DNA from: Mycolicibacterium flavescens
GTDB lineage: Bacteria; Actinomycetota; Actinomycetes; Mycobacteriales; Mycobacteriaceae
Assembly (NCBI RefSeq): GCF_001722335.1
Contig: NZ_MIHA01000008.1
Span: 124,001-188,000, forward strand
Length of the DNA: 64,000 nucleotides
Direction of reading: 5' to 3'
Below the pieces are notes generated by a model, which saw only the letters and a list, made by a program, of their open reading frames with translations, made no database searches and was not told the origin of the DNA. Positions 40,773-48,866 of the stretch are shown in pieces. Made by a program: the position numbers and the translations under genes. The stretch's first letter is position 1, and every line of letters starts with the position of its first letter.

Positions 40773-41180
40773 TCATGCCTGGACCAGCACCTCGTTGCCG
40801 ACCACCCGCACCGGGTAGGTCCGGATACTCCACTCGGGTTTGACCGCGGTGGTGCCGGTGGCCAACTCGAAACCCCACTGGTGCCAGGGACAGTAGATGT
40901 ACTCCATGTCGCGGACCATCACGGCGTCGCCGGGCACGCTGTCGTCGACCACGGTGCGGCCGCGGGCGCGGCCCGAGCACAGCGGTCCACCCTCGTGCGG
41001 GCAGTAGTTCGCGATCGCGTAGAACGTGCCGTTGACGTTGTACACACCGACGCCGTGGCGCCCGATCGGCACCAGTTTGTGCTTGCCGGGCGGGATCTCG
41101 TCGACCGTGGCGACGACGTGTTCACGCCCCTGCGCCAATCTTTTCGGGCCGGCCGGGGGCGCCTTCTCCTGTTCGCTCAC
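40773..41180 (-). CDS. Rieske [2Fe-2S] ferredoxin-type protein
   Basis: 135 residues from GTG 41180. Rieske ligands YCPHEGGPLCSG (C-x-H) and YCPWHQWGFE (C-x2-H). The spacing between the two pairs is long because of an insert (RGRTVVDDSVPGDAVMVRD). Single-domain, so an electron carrier or small oxygenase component, not an alpha subunit. Its leader contains a GGAGCGCAGCGACTGGGG mini-repeat. Lies between amidohydrolase and hydrolase genes. Confidence 0.9.
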   Translation of the reverse strand: MSEQEKAPPAGPKRLAQGREHVVATVDEIPPGKHKLVPIGRHGVGVYNVNGTFYAIANYCPHEGGPLCSGRARGRTVVDDSVPGDAVMVRDMEYIYCPWHQWGFELATGTTAVKPEWSIRTYPVRVVGNEVLVQA

Positions 41181-41185
41181 TGGGC

Positions 41186-41209
41186 TGAAATCCCCAGTCG
41201 CTGCGCTCC
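41186..41209 (-). repeat. GGAGCGCAGCGACTGGGG mini-repeat before Rieske gene
   Basis: On the minus strand GGAGCGCAGCGACTGGGGAT lies 6-29 nt before the GTG at 41180. The core agrees with 19264-19285 (GGAGCGAAGCGACTCGGGGA). Confidence 0.5.
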
Positions 41210-41220
41210 TACCCGCCGCA

Positions 41221-42363
41221 TCAGAACACCCGCACCTGGCCCTCGAGGGCCGGAACCGTGTCGGGAAGGTGATACGTCGCGATGCCGTTGCGGAACATCA
41301 CGGCTTCGCGCGCGTGCTCGGGGAGATGCTTGACCAGCCAGCGGGGGTCGTCGAACGTCCAGTGCGGGTAGTCCGACGAGTACAGCAGGATCTTCTCGCA
41401 CTCCATCCACTCGAACGCGCGCGACAGTTCGGTCTTGTCCTCCGGGTAGTCCAGCGGCTGGGTGGTGAACTTGATGTGGTCCTTGACGTACTCGGACGGC
41501 TTGCGCTTGATGTCCAGCCACGACTTGCGGGCCTCGTAGATGGCGTCCATCCGCCACATCAGCGGCAGAATCCAGGTGAACGCGTGCTCCACCAACACGA
41601 TTCGCAACGTCGGGAACCGGTCGAACAGCCCGTCGAAGACCATGCTCATCACCTGGTTCGCCGCCAGCAGCGAGTAGGTGACCATGAAATCGTGGTTGTA
41701 GCTGGGGAATCCGACCGGCGGGATCGGCAGCTCCTCGTGGTGGCTGCGCGACAGGTGGCAGCTGACCGTGATGTCGTGCTTGGTCGCGGCCTCCCAGATC
41801 GGGTTGTACTTCGGATCACCCCACGCCGGGCGCGGCTCGGCCTTGATCAGGATCTGGCCCATGTAGGGGTGGCCGGCCCAGCGCTCGATCTCGCGGGCCG
41901 AGTCCTCGGGCGCCTCGATCGCCGCGCAGATCGACCCGCGCCAGCGCTCGTGCCAGTTGTTCTTGCTGTCGAGCCAGTGGTTGGCCTGCCAGTCGTTGAG
42001 CGCCACGCTCATCGCGTGGTTCACCTCGGGGAACCGCGCCGGGTAGGCGGCGGGCTCCAGGATCGCGATGTCGGCGCCCGCCTCCATGATCAGTTGCTTG
42101 AACGCCAGCTCGGGGTCGCTGCCCGCGAAGTTGCCGTCCGACGGGAAGGTGTCCACCCGCATCGCGTAAGCGTGCGCGTAGTCCGGGGCGTCGTAGTAGA
42201 TCTGGTCACCGATGCGCCGCGGCAGGAAGTACTTGCTGCGCCACGGTTCGGGGATGTACTGGGTGAGCTCGCCGGCCCTCGGTGTCGGATGCACGTCGGA
42301 GTCGACGCACCGCACCGCGACGCGCTCGGCCGCGGGCTTGCGCTCTGTCACTGTCACCGTCAT
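41221..42363 (-). CDS. amidohydrolase family 2 (ACMSD-like) protein
   Basis: 380 residues, TIM-barrel metal-dependent hydrolase/decarboxylase. N-terminal metal motif VDSDVHPTP, mid-barrel His in ITVSCHLSRSHH, LVEHAFTWILP, and the C-terminal metal Asp in YSSDYPHWTFDDP. The ATG at 42363 with GGGAGCC upstream is preferred to a longer frame. Acts with the downstream-strand neighbour 42401 (37 bp upstream), a paralogue lacking some ligands. Role: hydrolysis, hydration or decarboxylation of a ring-derived acid. Confidence 0.9.
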   Translation of the reverse strand: MTVTVTERKPAAERVAVRCVDSDVHPTPRAGELTQYIPEPWRSKYFLPRRIGDQIYYDAPDYAHAYAMRVDTFPSDGNFAGSDPELAFKQLIMEAGADIAILEPAAYPARFPEVNHAMSVALNDWQANHWLDSKNNWHERWRGSICAAIEAPEDSAREIERWAGHPYMGQILIKAEPRPAWGDPKYNPIWEAATKHDITVSCHLSRSHHEELPIPPVGFPSYNHDFMVTYSLLAANQVMSMVFDGLFDRFPTLRIVLVEHAFTWILPLMWRMDAIYEARKSWLDIKRKPSEYVKDHIKFTTQPLDYPEDKTELSRAFEWMECEKILLYSSDYPHWTFDDPRWLVKHLPEHAREAVMFRNGIATYHLPDTVPALEGQVRVF

Positions 42364-42400
42364 CGTGGCTCCCTGCTCTCGCGTGCTTCCCGGGTCTCTA

Positions 42401-43486
42401 TCACTGTGCGCCAACTCCGGCGCCGACGTCTATGCCGTAGAGCTCGGCGGCGTTGCGCCAGCACAGCTTGTCGCGCTGCTCGGCGGTGTAGGAGGACGGC
42501 ACGGTCGGCTCGTTGAGCTGCCAGTGCGGATAGCTCGAGCCGTACATCACCATGTCGTCCTTGCCGGTGAACCCGAACCATTCCCCGGCGAACTCCACAT
42601 CGCCGGGGCCGTCCATCGCGCCCTGCACGAAGTAGGTGTGGCCGGGCAGGTAGTCGCTGGGCATCTTCGGGGCCCACGGCGTCTGCTCGAGGTGCGGGCG
42701 GCCGAAGCAGTCCATCCGCCAGATGAACGGGGTCAGCAGGTCGGCCGCGCCGTCGGCCCACACGAACTTCAGCGTCGGCATCCTCTCGAACACCCCTTCG
42801 ACGATGAGGTTCATCAGGTGGTAGAGGTAGTTCAGCGCCATGAAGCTGACGTAGTTCTCGTACGTCCGCGGAACACCCGACGGGGTCGGGGCGTACTGCA
42901 CACCCGCGCCGACCTCGATGTGCACCGCCACCGGCAGGTTGGCCTCGGCGGCCGCCTCCCAGATGGGCCAGTACTGCGGCTTGCCGTACAGCTCGCGGGA
43001 CTGCAGCGGAACCGCGATCTGCACGACGCGCGGATGGCCCGCGTACTTGGCGATCTCGCGCAGCGCGCCGGTGACGTCGTCGGGGTTGACCCGGATGGTG
43101 CCGCGGAACTTCTCGGCGTGCGGGTTGTCCTCCAACCACCGGGTGACCATCAGCTCGTTGTGGGCGGCCGCGATCGCGGTGCCCAGGTGCCGGTCGGGCA
43201 TGATGCCGCGGGTCATCGGGTGCAGGACCGCCACGTCGACGCCGCGCTCACCGAACAGATGCGCGCCGACGAACTCGGGATCCGAGCCCGGATACCGGCG
43301 GTCGGCGTCGGTGCCCGGCGCGTACTCGCCGCCCGGGGCGCCGTACCAGTCCATCTCGTAGTCGGGGAAGCCGCGGCTCTTGAACGGCTCGCGCAGGAAG
43401 CTGCGGAAGTCCTTGTTCGACTTGCTGAAGATGTGCACGCTGGCGTCGATGAGGGGAGTGGTGCTCCCGTCAGTGTGTTGCATCAC
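42401..43486 (-). CDS. amidohydrolase family 2 protein, partly degenerate metal site
   Basis: 361 residues. Same fold as 41221 (FERMPTLKFVWADGAADLLTPFIWRMD). At the N-terminus the DxDxH motif reads IDASVHIF, and the C-terminal metal Asp is replaced: YGSSYPHWQL against YSSDYPHWTF in the partner. It may be a non-catalytic partner or have altered chemistry. GTG 43486 is 9 nt after GGAGG; ATG 43483 is the alternative. First gene of the reverse operon under the palindrome at 43556. Confidence 0.87.
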   Translation of the reverse strand: MMQHTDGSTTPLIDASVHIFSKSNKDFRSFLREPFKSRGFPDYEMDWYGAPGGEYAPGTDADRRYPGSDPEFVGAHLFGERGVDVAVLHPMTRGIMPDRHLGTAIAAAHNELMVTRWLEDNPHAEKFRGTIRVNPDDVTGALREIAKYAGHPRVVQIAVPLQSRELYGKPQYWPIWEAAAEANLPVAVHIEVGAGVQYAPTPSGVPRTYENYVSFMALNYLYHLMNLIVEGVFERMPTLKFVWADGAADLLTPFIWRMDCFGRPHLEQTPWAPKMPSDYLPGHTYFVQGAMDGPGDVEFAGEWFGFTGKDDMVMYGSSYPHWQLNEPTVPSSYTAEQRDKLCWRNAAELYGIDVGAGVGAQ

Positions 43487-43555
43487 CAAGGCGTTCCTCC
43501 GATGTCTACGCAAACCGCCGAACACCCCCAGTGTAAAGCGTTGTTCTTCAATGGC

Positions 43556-43570
43556 AAGAATCGAGTTCTC
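43556..43570. promoter_or_regulatory. GAGAA-N5-TTCTC operator candidate (amidohydrolase operon)
   Basis: AAGAATCGAGTTCTC, 9 of 10 half-site bases, 70 bp before the reverse amidohydrolase start and in the same divergent region as the perfect copy at 43679. Confidence 0.5.
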
Positions 43571-43678
43571 AACGAAACGCTTACTTTTGCGCAGGTCAGG
43601 GTGTCTGCTGGTCATATGCACGACACGCCCGCACCGAAACGAGGTAGTCGAAAGGGGAGAATGCTTTCACCCGCATTG

Positions 43679-43693
43679 GAGAATGCTATTCTC
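43679..43693. promoter_or_regulatory. GAGAA-N5-TTCTC operator candidate (ACAD operon)
   Basis: GAGAATGCTATTCTC is a perfect 6-bp-arm palindrome. It contains TATTCT (TANNNT), a possible -10 element, 39 nt before the GTG at 43732, so binding would block transcription. Confidence 0.65.
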
Positions 43694-43731
43694 ACTCCGA
43701 CGCGCTGCCCACTACCGTCCCGGGAGGCCTG

Positions 43732-44739
43732 GTGTTACTGGAGTTCGACGCCGATCAGCGACTCTGGCAGGAAACCGTGCGCGACGCGGTCACCAAACAG
43801 TGCCCGGCCTCGCTGATCCGCGGTATCGCCGAGAACGGGGTCGACCCGTCACCGCTGTGGAAGACCTACGTCGACGCGGGGTGGACCGAACTGGCCGACC
43901 CGGAGAACGCGGTCGAACTGGCGATCGTGCTCGAGGAACTGGGCCGCGCCACCGACCCGACACCGTTCCTCGCGACGCTGACCCAGTTCGCGCCGCTCAT
44001 CGGTGCGGGCTTCGACCCCCAGCAGGCCGGTACCGCGGTCTACGGCGGGGTCTCCGCGTACCGGGACGCCGACGGCTGGCGGCTCAGCGGCACGGCCCGC
44101 TACGTGCTCGACGGTGACCGCGCCGAACGCCTGGCGGTGGTGACCGACGCCGGCGTGTTCGTCGTCGACGCCGACCAGGTCACCACGCGGCGCACCGCGG
44201 TCTTCGATCCGGTGCTGCACATCGCCGAGGTGTCGCTGCTCGATGTCCACCTACCCGACACCGCGCGGGTGAAGGCCGACGTCGAACGGGCCCGCCACGT
44301 CGCGCTGACCGGGATGGCGATCACCACCGTCGGCGCCTGCCAGCGCATCCTCGATTTGGTCATCGAGCACGTCAAACAACGTCAGCAGTTCGGGGTCGCG
44401 ATCGGCTCGTTCCAGGCCGTCCAGCACAAGACCGTCGACATGCACGTGGCGACCGAGCGGGCCAGGGCGCTGGCGTACTTCGCCGCGTTGACCATCGCCG
44501 CCGACGACCCGCGGCGCCGGCTGGCCGCGGCCATGGCCAAGGCCTCGGCGGGGGAGGCGCAGGCGCTGGTGTTCCGGCACGGTCTGCAGCTGTTCGGCGC
44601 AATGGGTTTCACGTGGGAGAACGATCTGCAGTTCGCGCTCAAGCGGGCCAAGGCCGGGGAGCTGTTGCTCGGCGGCGCCGCCGAGCACCGCGCTGTCATC
44701 GCCGAGGAGTACAGGAGCAACGGTGCAGCTGACTTTTGA
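43732..44739 (+). CDS. acyl-CoA dehydrogenase, small subunit type
   Basis: 335 residues from GTG 43732 with GGGAGG upstream. ACAD fold (LEELGRATDPTPFLATL, VKQRQQFGVAIGSFQAVQH) but shorter than usual, and the C-terminus has GGAAEHR without the catalytic GTSE motif. It overlaps the next ACAD by 17 nt. This fits the alpha2beta2 ACADs of mycobacterial steroid catabolism, where one subunit carries the catalytic Glu and the other completes the FAD site. First gene of the nine-gene forward operon. Confidence 0.9.
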   Translation: MLLEFDADQRLWQETVRDAVTKQCPASLIRGIAENGVDPSPLWKTYVDAGWTELADPENAVELAIVLEELGRATDPTPFLATLTQFAPLIGAGFDPQQAGTAVYGGVSAYRDADGWRLSGTARYVLDGDRAERLAVVTDAGVFVVDADQVTTRRTAVFDPVLHIAEVSLLDVHLPDTARVKADVERARHVALTGMAITTVGACQRILDLVIEHVKQRQQFGVAIGSFQAVQHKTVDMHVATERARALAYFAALTIAADDPRRRLAAAMAKASAGEAQALVFRHGLQLFGAMGFTWENDLQFALKRAKAGELLLGGAAEHRAVIAEEYRSNGAADF

Positions 44740-45898
44740 TTCCGACGTCGAGGAGTTCCGCGCCGAGTTCGCGGCCTTCCTCGACGAGCACCTGCCGTCG
44801 GAGGCGCAGACGCTGGAGCGGCCCCGCTCGGTGTCGCACATGCCGCAGTGGGCCCGCGACTGGCAGCGGCTGCTGTTCGACAACGGATGGCTGCTGCCCG
44901 CGCAACCGCCGGAGTTCGGCGGCCGCAACGCGACCGTCGTGCAGCAGTTCGTCCACCTCGACGAACTGTGCCGCCGCCGCATCTACCACAGTTTCAATCC
45001 GCAGGGCGTCAACATCATCGCGGCCTCGCTGCTGACGTTCGGCTCCGACGAGCAGAAGCACCGGTGGGCGGTTCCCGTGCTCAAGGCCGAGATCACCGCG
45101 TCGCTGGGGATGAGTGAACCCAGCGCCGGATCGGATCTGGCGTCGCTGCGCACGCGCGCGGTCCTGGAGGGCAACGAGTTCGTCGTCAACGGCCAGAAGG
45201 TGTGGACCTCCGGCGCCCACGACGCCGACTACCTGCTGACGTTCGTGCGCACCGATCCCGACGCGCCCAAGCACAAGGGCATCAGCGCGTTGATCATCCC
45301 GACCGACACCCCGGGCGTGGTGTGCCGGCCGTTCGCCGACATGACCGGCGAGGAGAACCTCGACTTCAACGAGGTCTTCTTCACCGACGCGCGGGTGCCC
45401 GCCGAGAACCTCGTCGGACCGCTCAACGGCGGCTGGGGAGTGGCCAACGGTTCGCTCGGTCACGAGCGCACGATGATGTGGCTGGGCTTCGCCGACCGGA
45501 TCGACAACATGATCGCCGACTTCACGCCGCGCACCGACCTCGAACGCGATCAGTACGCCACGACGATCATGGACTACCAGGCGCTGCGGGCGATGGGCTC
45601 GGCCGCGCTGGCGCGCGCTGCGCGCGGTGAGATGGACACCGCATCGGTGTCGGTGCTCAAACTGCTGGGATCCGAGGCCGAGCGGCAGGCGATGGAGAAC
45701 GCGTTGACCGCCGCGGGGCCCGACGGCCTGGTGCACCCGTCGACATCGGGTCCGTACGCGCACATGAACCTCGACCACTACTTCGCGAGCTGGTTCGAGC
45801 GGTACGCGCGCAGCTTCGGCGGCACCATCGCCGGCGGCACCTCCGAGATCCAGCGCAACATCATCGCCACCCAGGTACTCGGCCTGCCGCGGCGCTGA
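44723..45898 (+). CDS. acyl-CoA dehydrogenase, catalytic subunit
   Basis: 391 residues from GTG 44723 (MQLTFDSDVEEF). MSEPSAGSDL, VNGQKVWTSGAHDAD, VFFTDARVPAENLVGPLNGGW and GGTSEIQRNII with catalytic Glu. Closely similar to the orphan at 11662. Co-translated with the small subunit; probably a heterotetramer. Confidence 0.93.
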   Translation: MQLTFDSDVEEFRAEFAAFLDEHLPSEAQTLERPRSVSHMPQWARDWQRLLFDNGWLLPAQPPEFGGRNATVVQQFVHLDELCRRRIYHSFNPQGVNIIAASLLTFGSDEQKHRWAVPVLKAEITASLGMSEPSAGSDLASLRTRAVLEGNEFVVNGQKVWTSGAHDADYLLTFVRTDPDAPKHKGISALIIPTDTPGVVCRPFADMTGEENLDFNEVFFTDARVPAENLVGPLNGGWGVANGSLGHERTMMWLGFADRIDNMIADFTPRTDLERDQYATTIMDYQALRAMGSAALARAARGEMDTASVSVLKLLGSEAERQAMENALTAAGPDGLVHPSTSGPYAHMNLDHYFASWFERYARSFGGTIAGGTSEIQRNIIATQVLGLPRR

Positions 45899-45903
45899 TC
45901 CCG

Positions 45904-46677
45904 GTGAGCGAGACCCTCGAGATCACCCGGCCGCAGCCGGCAGTGGTTGCGCTGCAACTGAATCGGCCGCGGCAGCTCAACGCGATCAACGAGGTGATGC
46001 GCGACGAACTCGTGCGGACCCTGGCCGAGATCGCCGCGGACACCTCCGTCGACGCGGTGATCCTGACCGGCGCCGGGCGCGGCTTCTGTTCCGGGCTCGA
46101 CGTCCGCGCCTTCGGGCCCGGCATCCCGCCGGCGTCGGCTCCCGCGGTCGACCGGATGCGGTTCCAGGAGTCGATGGCCGCGCTGCCGCAGGCCATTCGG
46201 GCGCTACCGCAGCCGGTGATCGCGGCGGTCAACGGGCCGTGCGTCGGCGCCGGGCTGGCCCTGTGCCTGGCCGCCGACATCAGGATCTGCTCGGCCACAG
46301 CGACATTCGGCAACGCGGCGATCCTGCTCGGGCTCTCCGGCGCCGAGATGGGGATGAGCTACCACCTGCCCAGGATCGTGGGCACCAGCGTCGCCGCGGA
46401 CTGGATGCTGACCGGGCGCACCGTGAGCGCCGAGGAAGCCGACCGCCGCGGTCTGGTCAGCGAGGTCGTCTCACCGGACGGACTGACCGAGCGCGCACAC
46501 GAGATCGCCGCCACCATCGCGGGACTCTCCACGCTGGGTGTCCAGTTGACCAAACGCGCGCTGCAGGCGAACACCGACGCACCGGCACTGGAGGCAGCGA
46601 TGGAGCTGGAGAACCGCAACCAGGTGCTCAGCCATGCCACCGACGACGCCGCCGACCGACGGCAGAAGTGGTCCTGA
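45904..46677 (+). CDS. enoyl-CoA hydratase/isomerase family protein
   Basis: 257 residues from GTG 45904. Crotonase fold: LNRPRQLNAINEVM, the oxyanion-hole segment GAGRGFCSGLDVRAFGPG, VIAAVNGPCVGAGLALCLAADIRI, and GLSGAEMGMSYHLPRIVG carrying the catalytic-Glu region. It probably hydrates the enoyl-CoA from the preceding ACAD. Five nt after the ACAD stop. Confidence 0.92.
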   Translation: MSETLEITRPQPAVVALQLNRPRQLNAINEVMRDELVRTLAEIAADTSVDAVILTGAGRGFCSGLDVRAFGPGIPPASAPAVDRMRFQESMAALPQAIRALPQPVIAAVNGPCVGAGLALCLAADIRICSATATFGNAAILLGLSGAEMGMSYHLPRIVGTSVAADWMLTGRTVSAEEADRRGLVSEVVSPDGLTERAHEIAATIAGLSTLGVQLTKRALQANTDAPALEAAMELENRNQVLSHATDDAADRRQKWS

Positions 46678-46698
46678 GCGCGGACGGAGGACCGGTAA

Positions 46699-47997
46699 GT
46701 GGGATGGGATTTCGCAACCGAACCCGAGTGGGCCGGGCAACTGGCGTGGGTGGAGGAGTTCGTCCGCGAGGAGTGCGAGCCCATCGACCTGATCGTCAAA
46801 GAATCGCACGACCTCAACGACCCGGTGCGCCAGGCGCTGATCCCGCCGCTACAGCAGATCGTCAAGGAGCGCGGCCTGTGGGCCACCCACCTGGGCCCGC
46901 ACCTCGGCGGGCCGGGCTTCGGCCAGGTCAAGCTCGCGCTGCTCAACGAGATCCTCGGCCGCTCGGAATGCGCGCCGATCGTGTTCGGCTCCCAGGCGCC
47001 CGACTCCGGTAACAGCGAGATCCTCGCCCACTACGGCACCCCCGAACTCAAGCAGCGCTACCTGGAACCCCTGCTCGACAACCGCATCGTGTCGTGCTTT
47101 TCGATGACCGAGCCGCACGGCGGCGCCGACCCGAAAGTGTTCACCACCACCGCCACCGAAGACGGCGACCACTGGGTCATCAACGGCGAGAAGTGGTACT
47201 CGTCGTTCGCGTCGATGGCGTCGTTCATCATCGTGATGGCGATGACCGACCCGGATGCACCGCCCTATCAACGGTATTCGATGTTCGTGGTGCCGGGCGG
47301 CACGCCCGGCATCAACGTGCTGCGCGACGTCGGGCTCGGCTACCAGCCGCTCGGCGGCGGAGGGCGCGAAGGTTATGTCCGCTACGAGAACGTCCGCGTG
47401 CCCGCCGATCACATGCTCGGACCGCGCGGCGGCGCGTTCGTCGTCGCGCAGACCCGCCTCGGCGGCGGCCGCATCCACCACGCGATGCGCACCGTCGGCC
47501 TGGTGCGGCGGATCTTCGACATGCTCACCGAGCGCGCGGTATCGCGCTACACCCAGGGTTCGGTGCTGGCCGACAAGCAGATGGTCCAGGAGATGATCGC
47601 CGACTCGTGGATGGAGATCGAGGCGTTCCGGCTGCTGACCCTGCAGACGGCGTGGAAGATCGACAAGTACAACGACTACAAGGCGGTGCGCGCGGACATC
47701 TCCGCGGTCAAGGCGATGATGCAGAAGGTGCTGCACGACGTGTCCGCGCGGGCGCTGCAGTTGCACGGGTCGCTGGGCACCTCCCACGAGATGCCGTTCG
47801 TGCAGTACCTGACCGAGTCGTTCGTGCTCGGACTGGCCGACGGACCGACCGAGGTGCACAAGGTGACCTTGGCCCGGCTGCTGCTCAAAGACGTCGAACC
47901 GGCGCCCGACGTGTTCCCCTCGCAGCACCTGCTGCGGCTACGCGCCGCCGCCGAGGCCAAATTCGCCGACAAACTCGCGGGCATTCCGCGCAGCTGA
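46699..47997 (+). CDS. acyl-CoA dehydrogenase
   Basis: 432 residues from GTG 46699 (MGWDFATEPEWAGQL). MTEPHGGADP, GGGRIHHAMRTVGLVRRIFD and ADGPTEVHKVTLARLL. Paralogue of 7567 across the full length. Acts as a homomeric ACAD10/11-like enzyme. Another ACAD in the same operon implies two desaturation steps. Confidence 0.93.
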   Translation: MGWDFATEPEWAGQLAWVEEFVREECEPIDLIVKESHDLNDPVRQALIPPLQQIVKERGLWATHLGPHLGGPGFGQVKLALLNEILGRSECAPIVFGSQAPDSGNSEILAHYGTPELKQRYLEPLLDNRIVSCFSMTEPHGGADPKVFTTTATEDGDHWVINGEKWYSSFASMASFIIVMAMTDPDAPPYQRYSMFVVPGGTPGINVLRDVGLGYQPLGGGGREGYVRYENVRVPADHMLGPRGGAFVVAQTRLGGGRIHHAMRTVGLVRRIFDMLTERAVSRYTQGSVLADKQMVQEMIADSWMEIEAFRLLTLQTAWKIDKYNDYKAVRADISAVKAMMQKVLHDVSARALQLHGSLGTSHEMPFVQYLTESFVLGLADGPTEVHKVTLARLLLKDVEPAPDVFPSQHLLRLRAAAEAKFADKLAGIPRS

Positions 47998-48013
47998 CAC
48001 CGGGAGGCACACA

Positions 48014-48784
48014 ATGTCGTGTGAGGGCAAGGTCGCGCTGGTGACCGGCAGCAGCCGCGGCCTCGGAAAGGCCATCGCCCAGCGGCTGGCGGCCGAGGGG
48101 GCGACGGTCGCGCTGACCGCCCGCACGGCCGAACCCGACCCGAAATACCAAGGCTCACTGCGCCAGACACGCGAAGAGATCGAAGCCGCAGGCGGAACCG
48201 CGATCGCCGTCGCGGCTGACCTGTCTGACAGCGCCGAGCGGGAGCGGCTCTTCGCCGAAGTGGTCGAGCGGGTCGGTGCACCCGACATCCTGGTCAACAA
48301 CGCGGCGGTCACCTTCCTGCGCCCGCTTGACACGTTCCCCGAACGCCGGGTCCGGCTGATGATGGAGATGCACGTGGTGGCGCCGCTGCACCTGGTTCAG
48401 TTGGCGGTGCCGGCGATGCGGGAGCGCGGCCGGGGCTGGGTGCTGAACCTGACCTCCGTCGGCGGTGACCTGCCGCCGGGGCCGCCGTTCGCCGAGTTCG
48501 ACCGCAGCGCCGGTTTCGGGATCTACGGCACCGTGAAGGCGGCGCTGAACCGGTTGACGAAAAGCCTTGCCGCCGAACTGTTCGACGACGGAATCGCGGT
48601 CAACGCCGCGGCGCCGTCCAACCCGGTCGCCACCCCCGGCGCGGGCAGCCTCGACCTGGCCAAGACCGACACCGAGGACATCGGGCTTATCACCGAGACC
48701 GCGTATCTGCTCTGCACCGGCGACCCGCGGGTGCTGACAGGGCGGATCGCCCACACCCAGCCCTTCCTCGCGGAGACGCCGTGA
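48014..48784 (+). CDS. SDR family oxidoreductase
   Basis: 256 residues. ALVTGSSRGLGKAIAQRLAAEG, LVNNAAVTFLRPL, LNLTSVGGD and YGTVKAALNRLTKS (Tyr-x3-Lys). The C-terminus lacks the common GxxxxVDGG and reads TGRIAHTQPFLAE. ATG 48014 has GGGAGG upstream. It may oxidise the 3-hydroxyacyl-CoA from the hydratase. Confidence 0.9.
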   Translation: MSCEGKVALVTGSSRGLGKAIAQRLAAEGATVALTARTAEPDPKYQGSLRQTREEIEAAGGTAIAVAADLSDSAERERLFAEVVERVGAPDILVNNAAVTFLRPLDTFPERRVRLMMEMHVVAPLHLVQLAVPAMRERGRGWVLNLTSVGGDLPPGPPFAEFDRSAGFGIYGTVKAALNRLTKSLAAELFDDGIAVNAAAPSNPVATPGAGSLDLAKTDTEDIGLITETAYLLCTGDPRVLTGRIAHTQPFLAETP

Positions 48785-48803
48785 CGCGCGAGTGTGGGGT
48801 TTT

Positions 48804-48831
48804 GTCACGCCAACCGGCGGTTCGGTGTGAC
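48804..48831. promoter_or_regulatory. 28-bp imperfect palindrome before LLM gene
   Basis: GTCACGCCAACCGG and CGGTTCGGTGTGAC form a near-palindrome in the 82-bp gap between the SDR and LLM genes. It could be an internal operator or an attenuating hairpin. Confidence 0.35.
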
Positions 48832-48866
48832 GGTAACCCACGTTCGGCGCGCGAAGGGGTGTTCGA

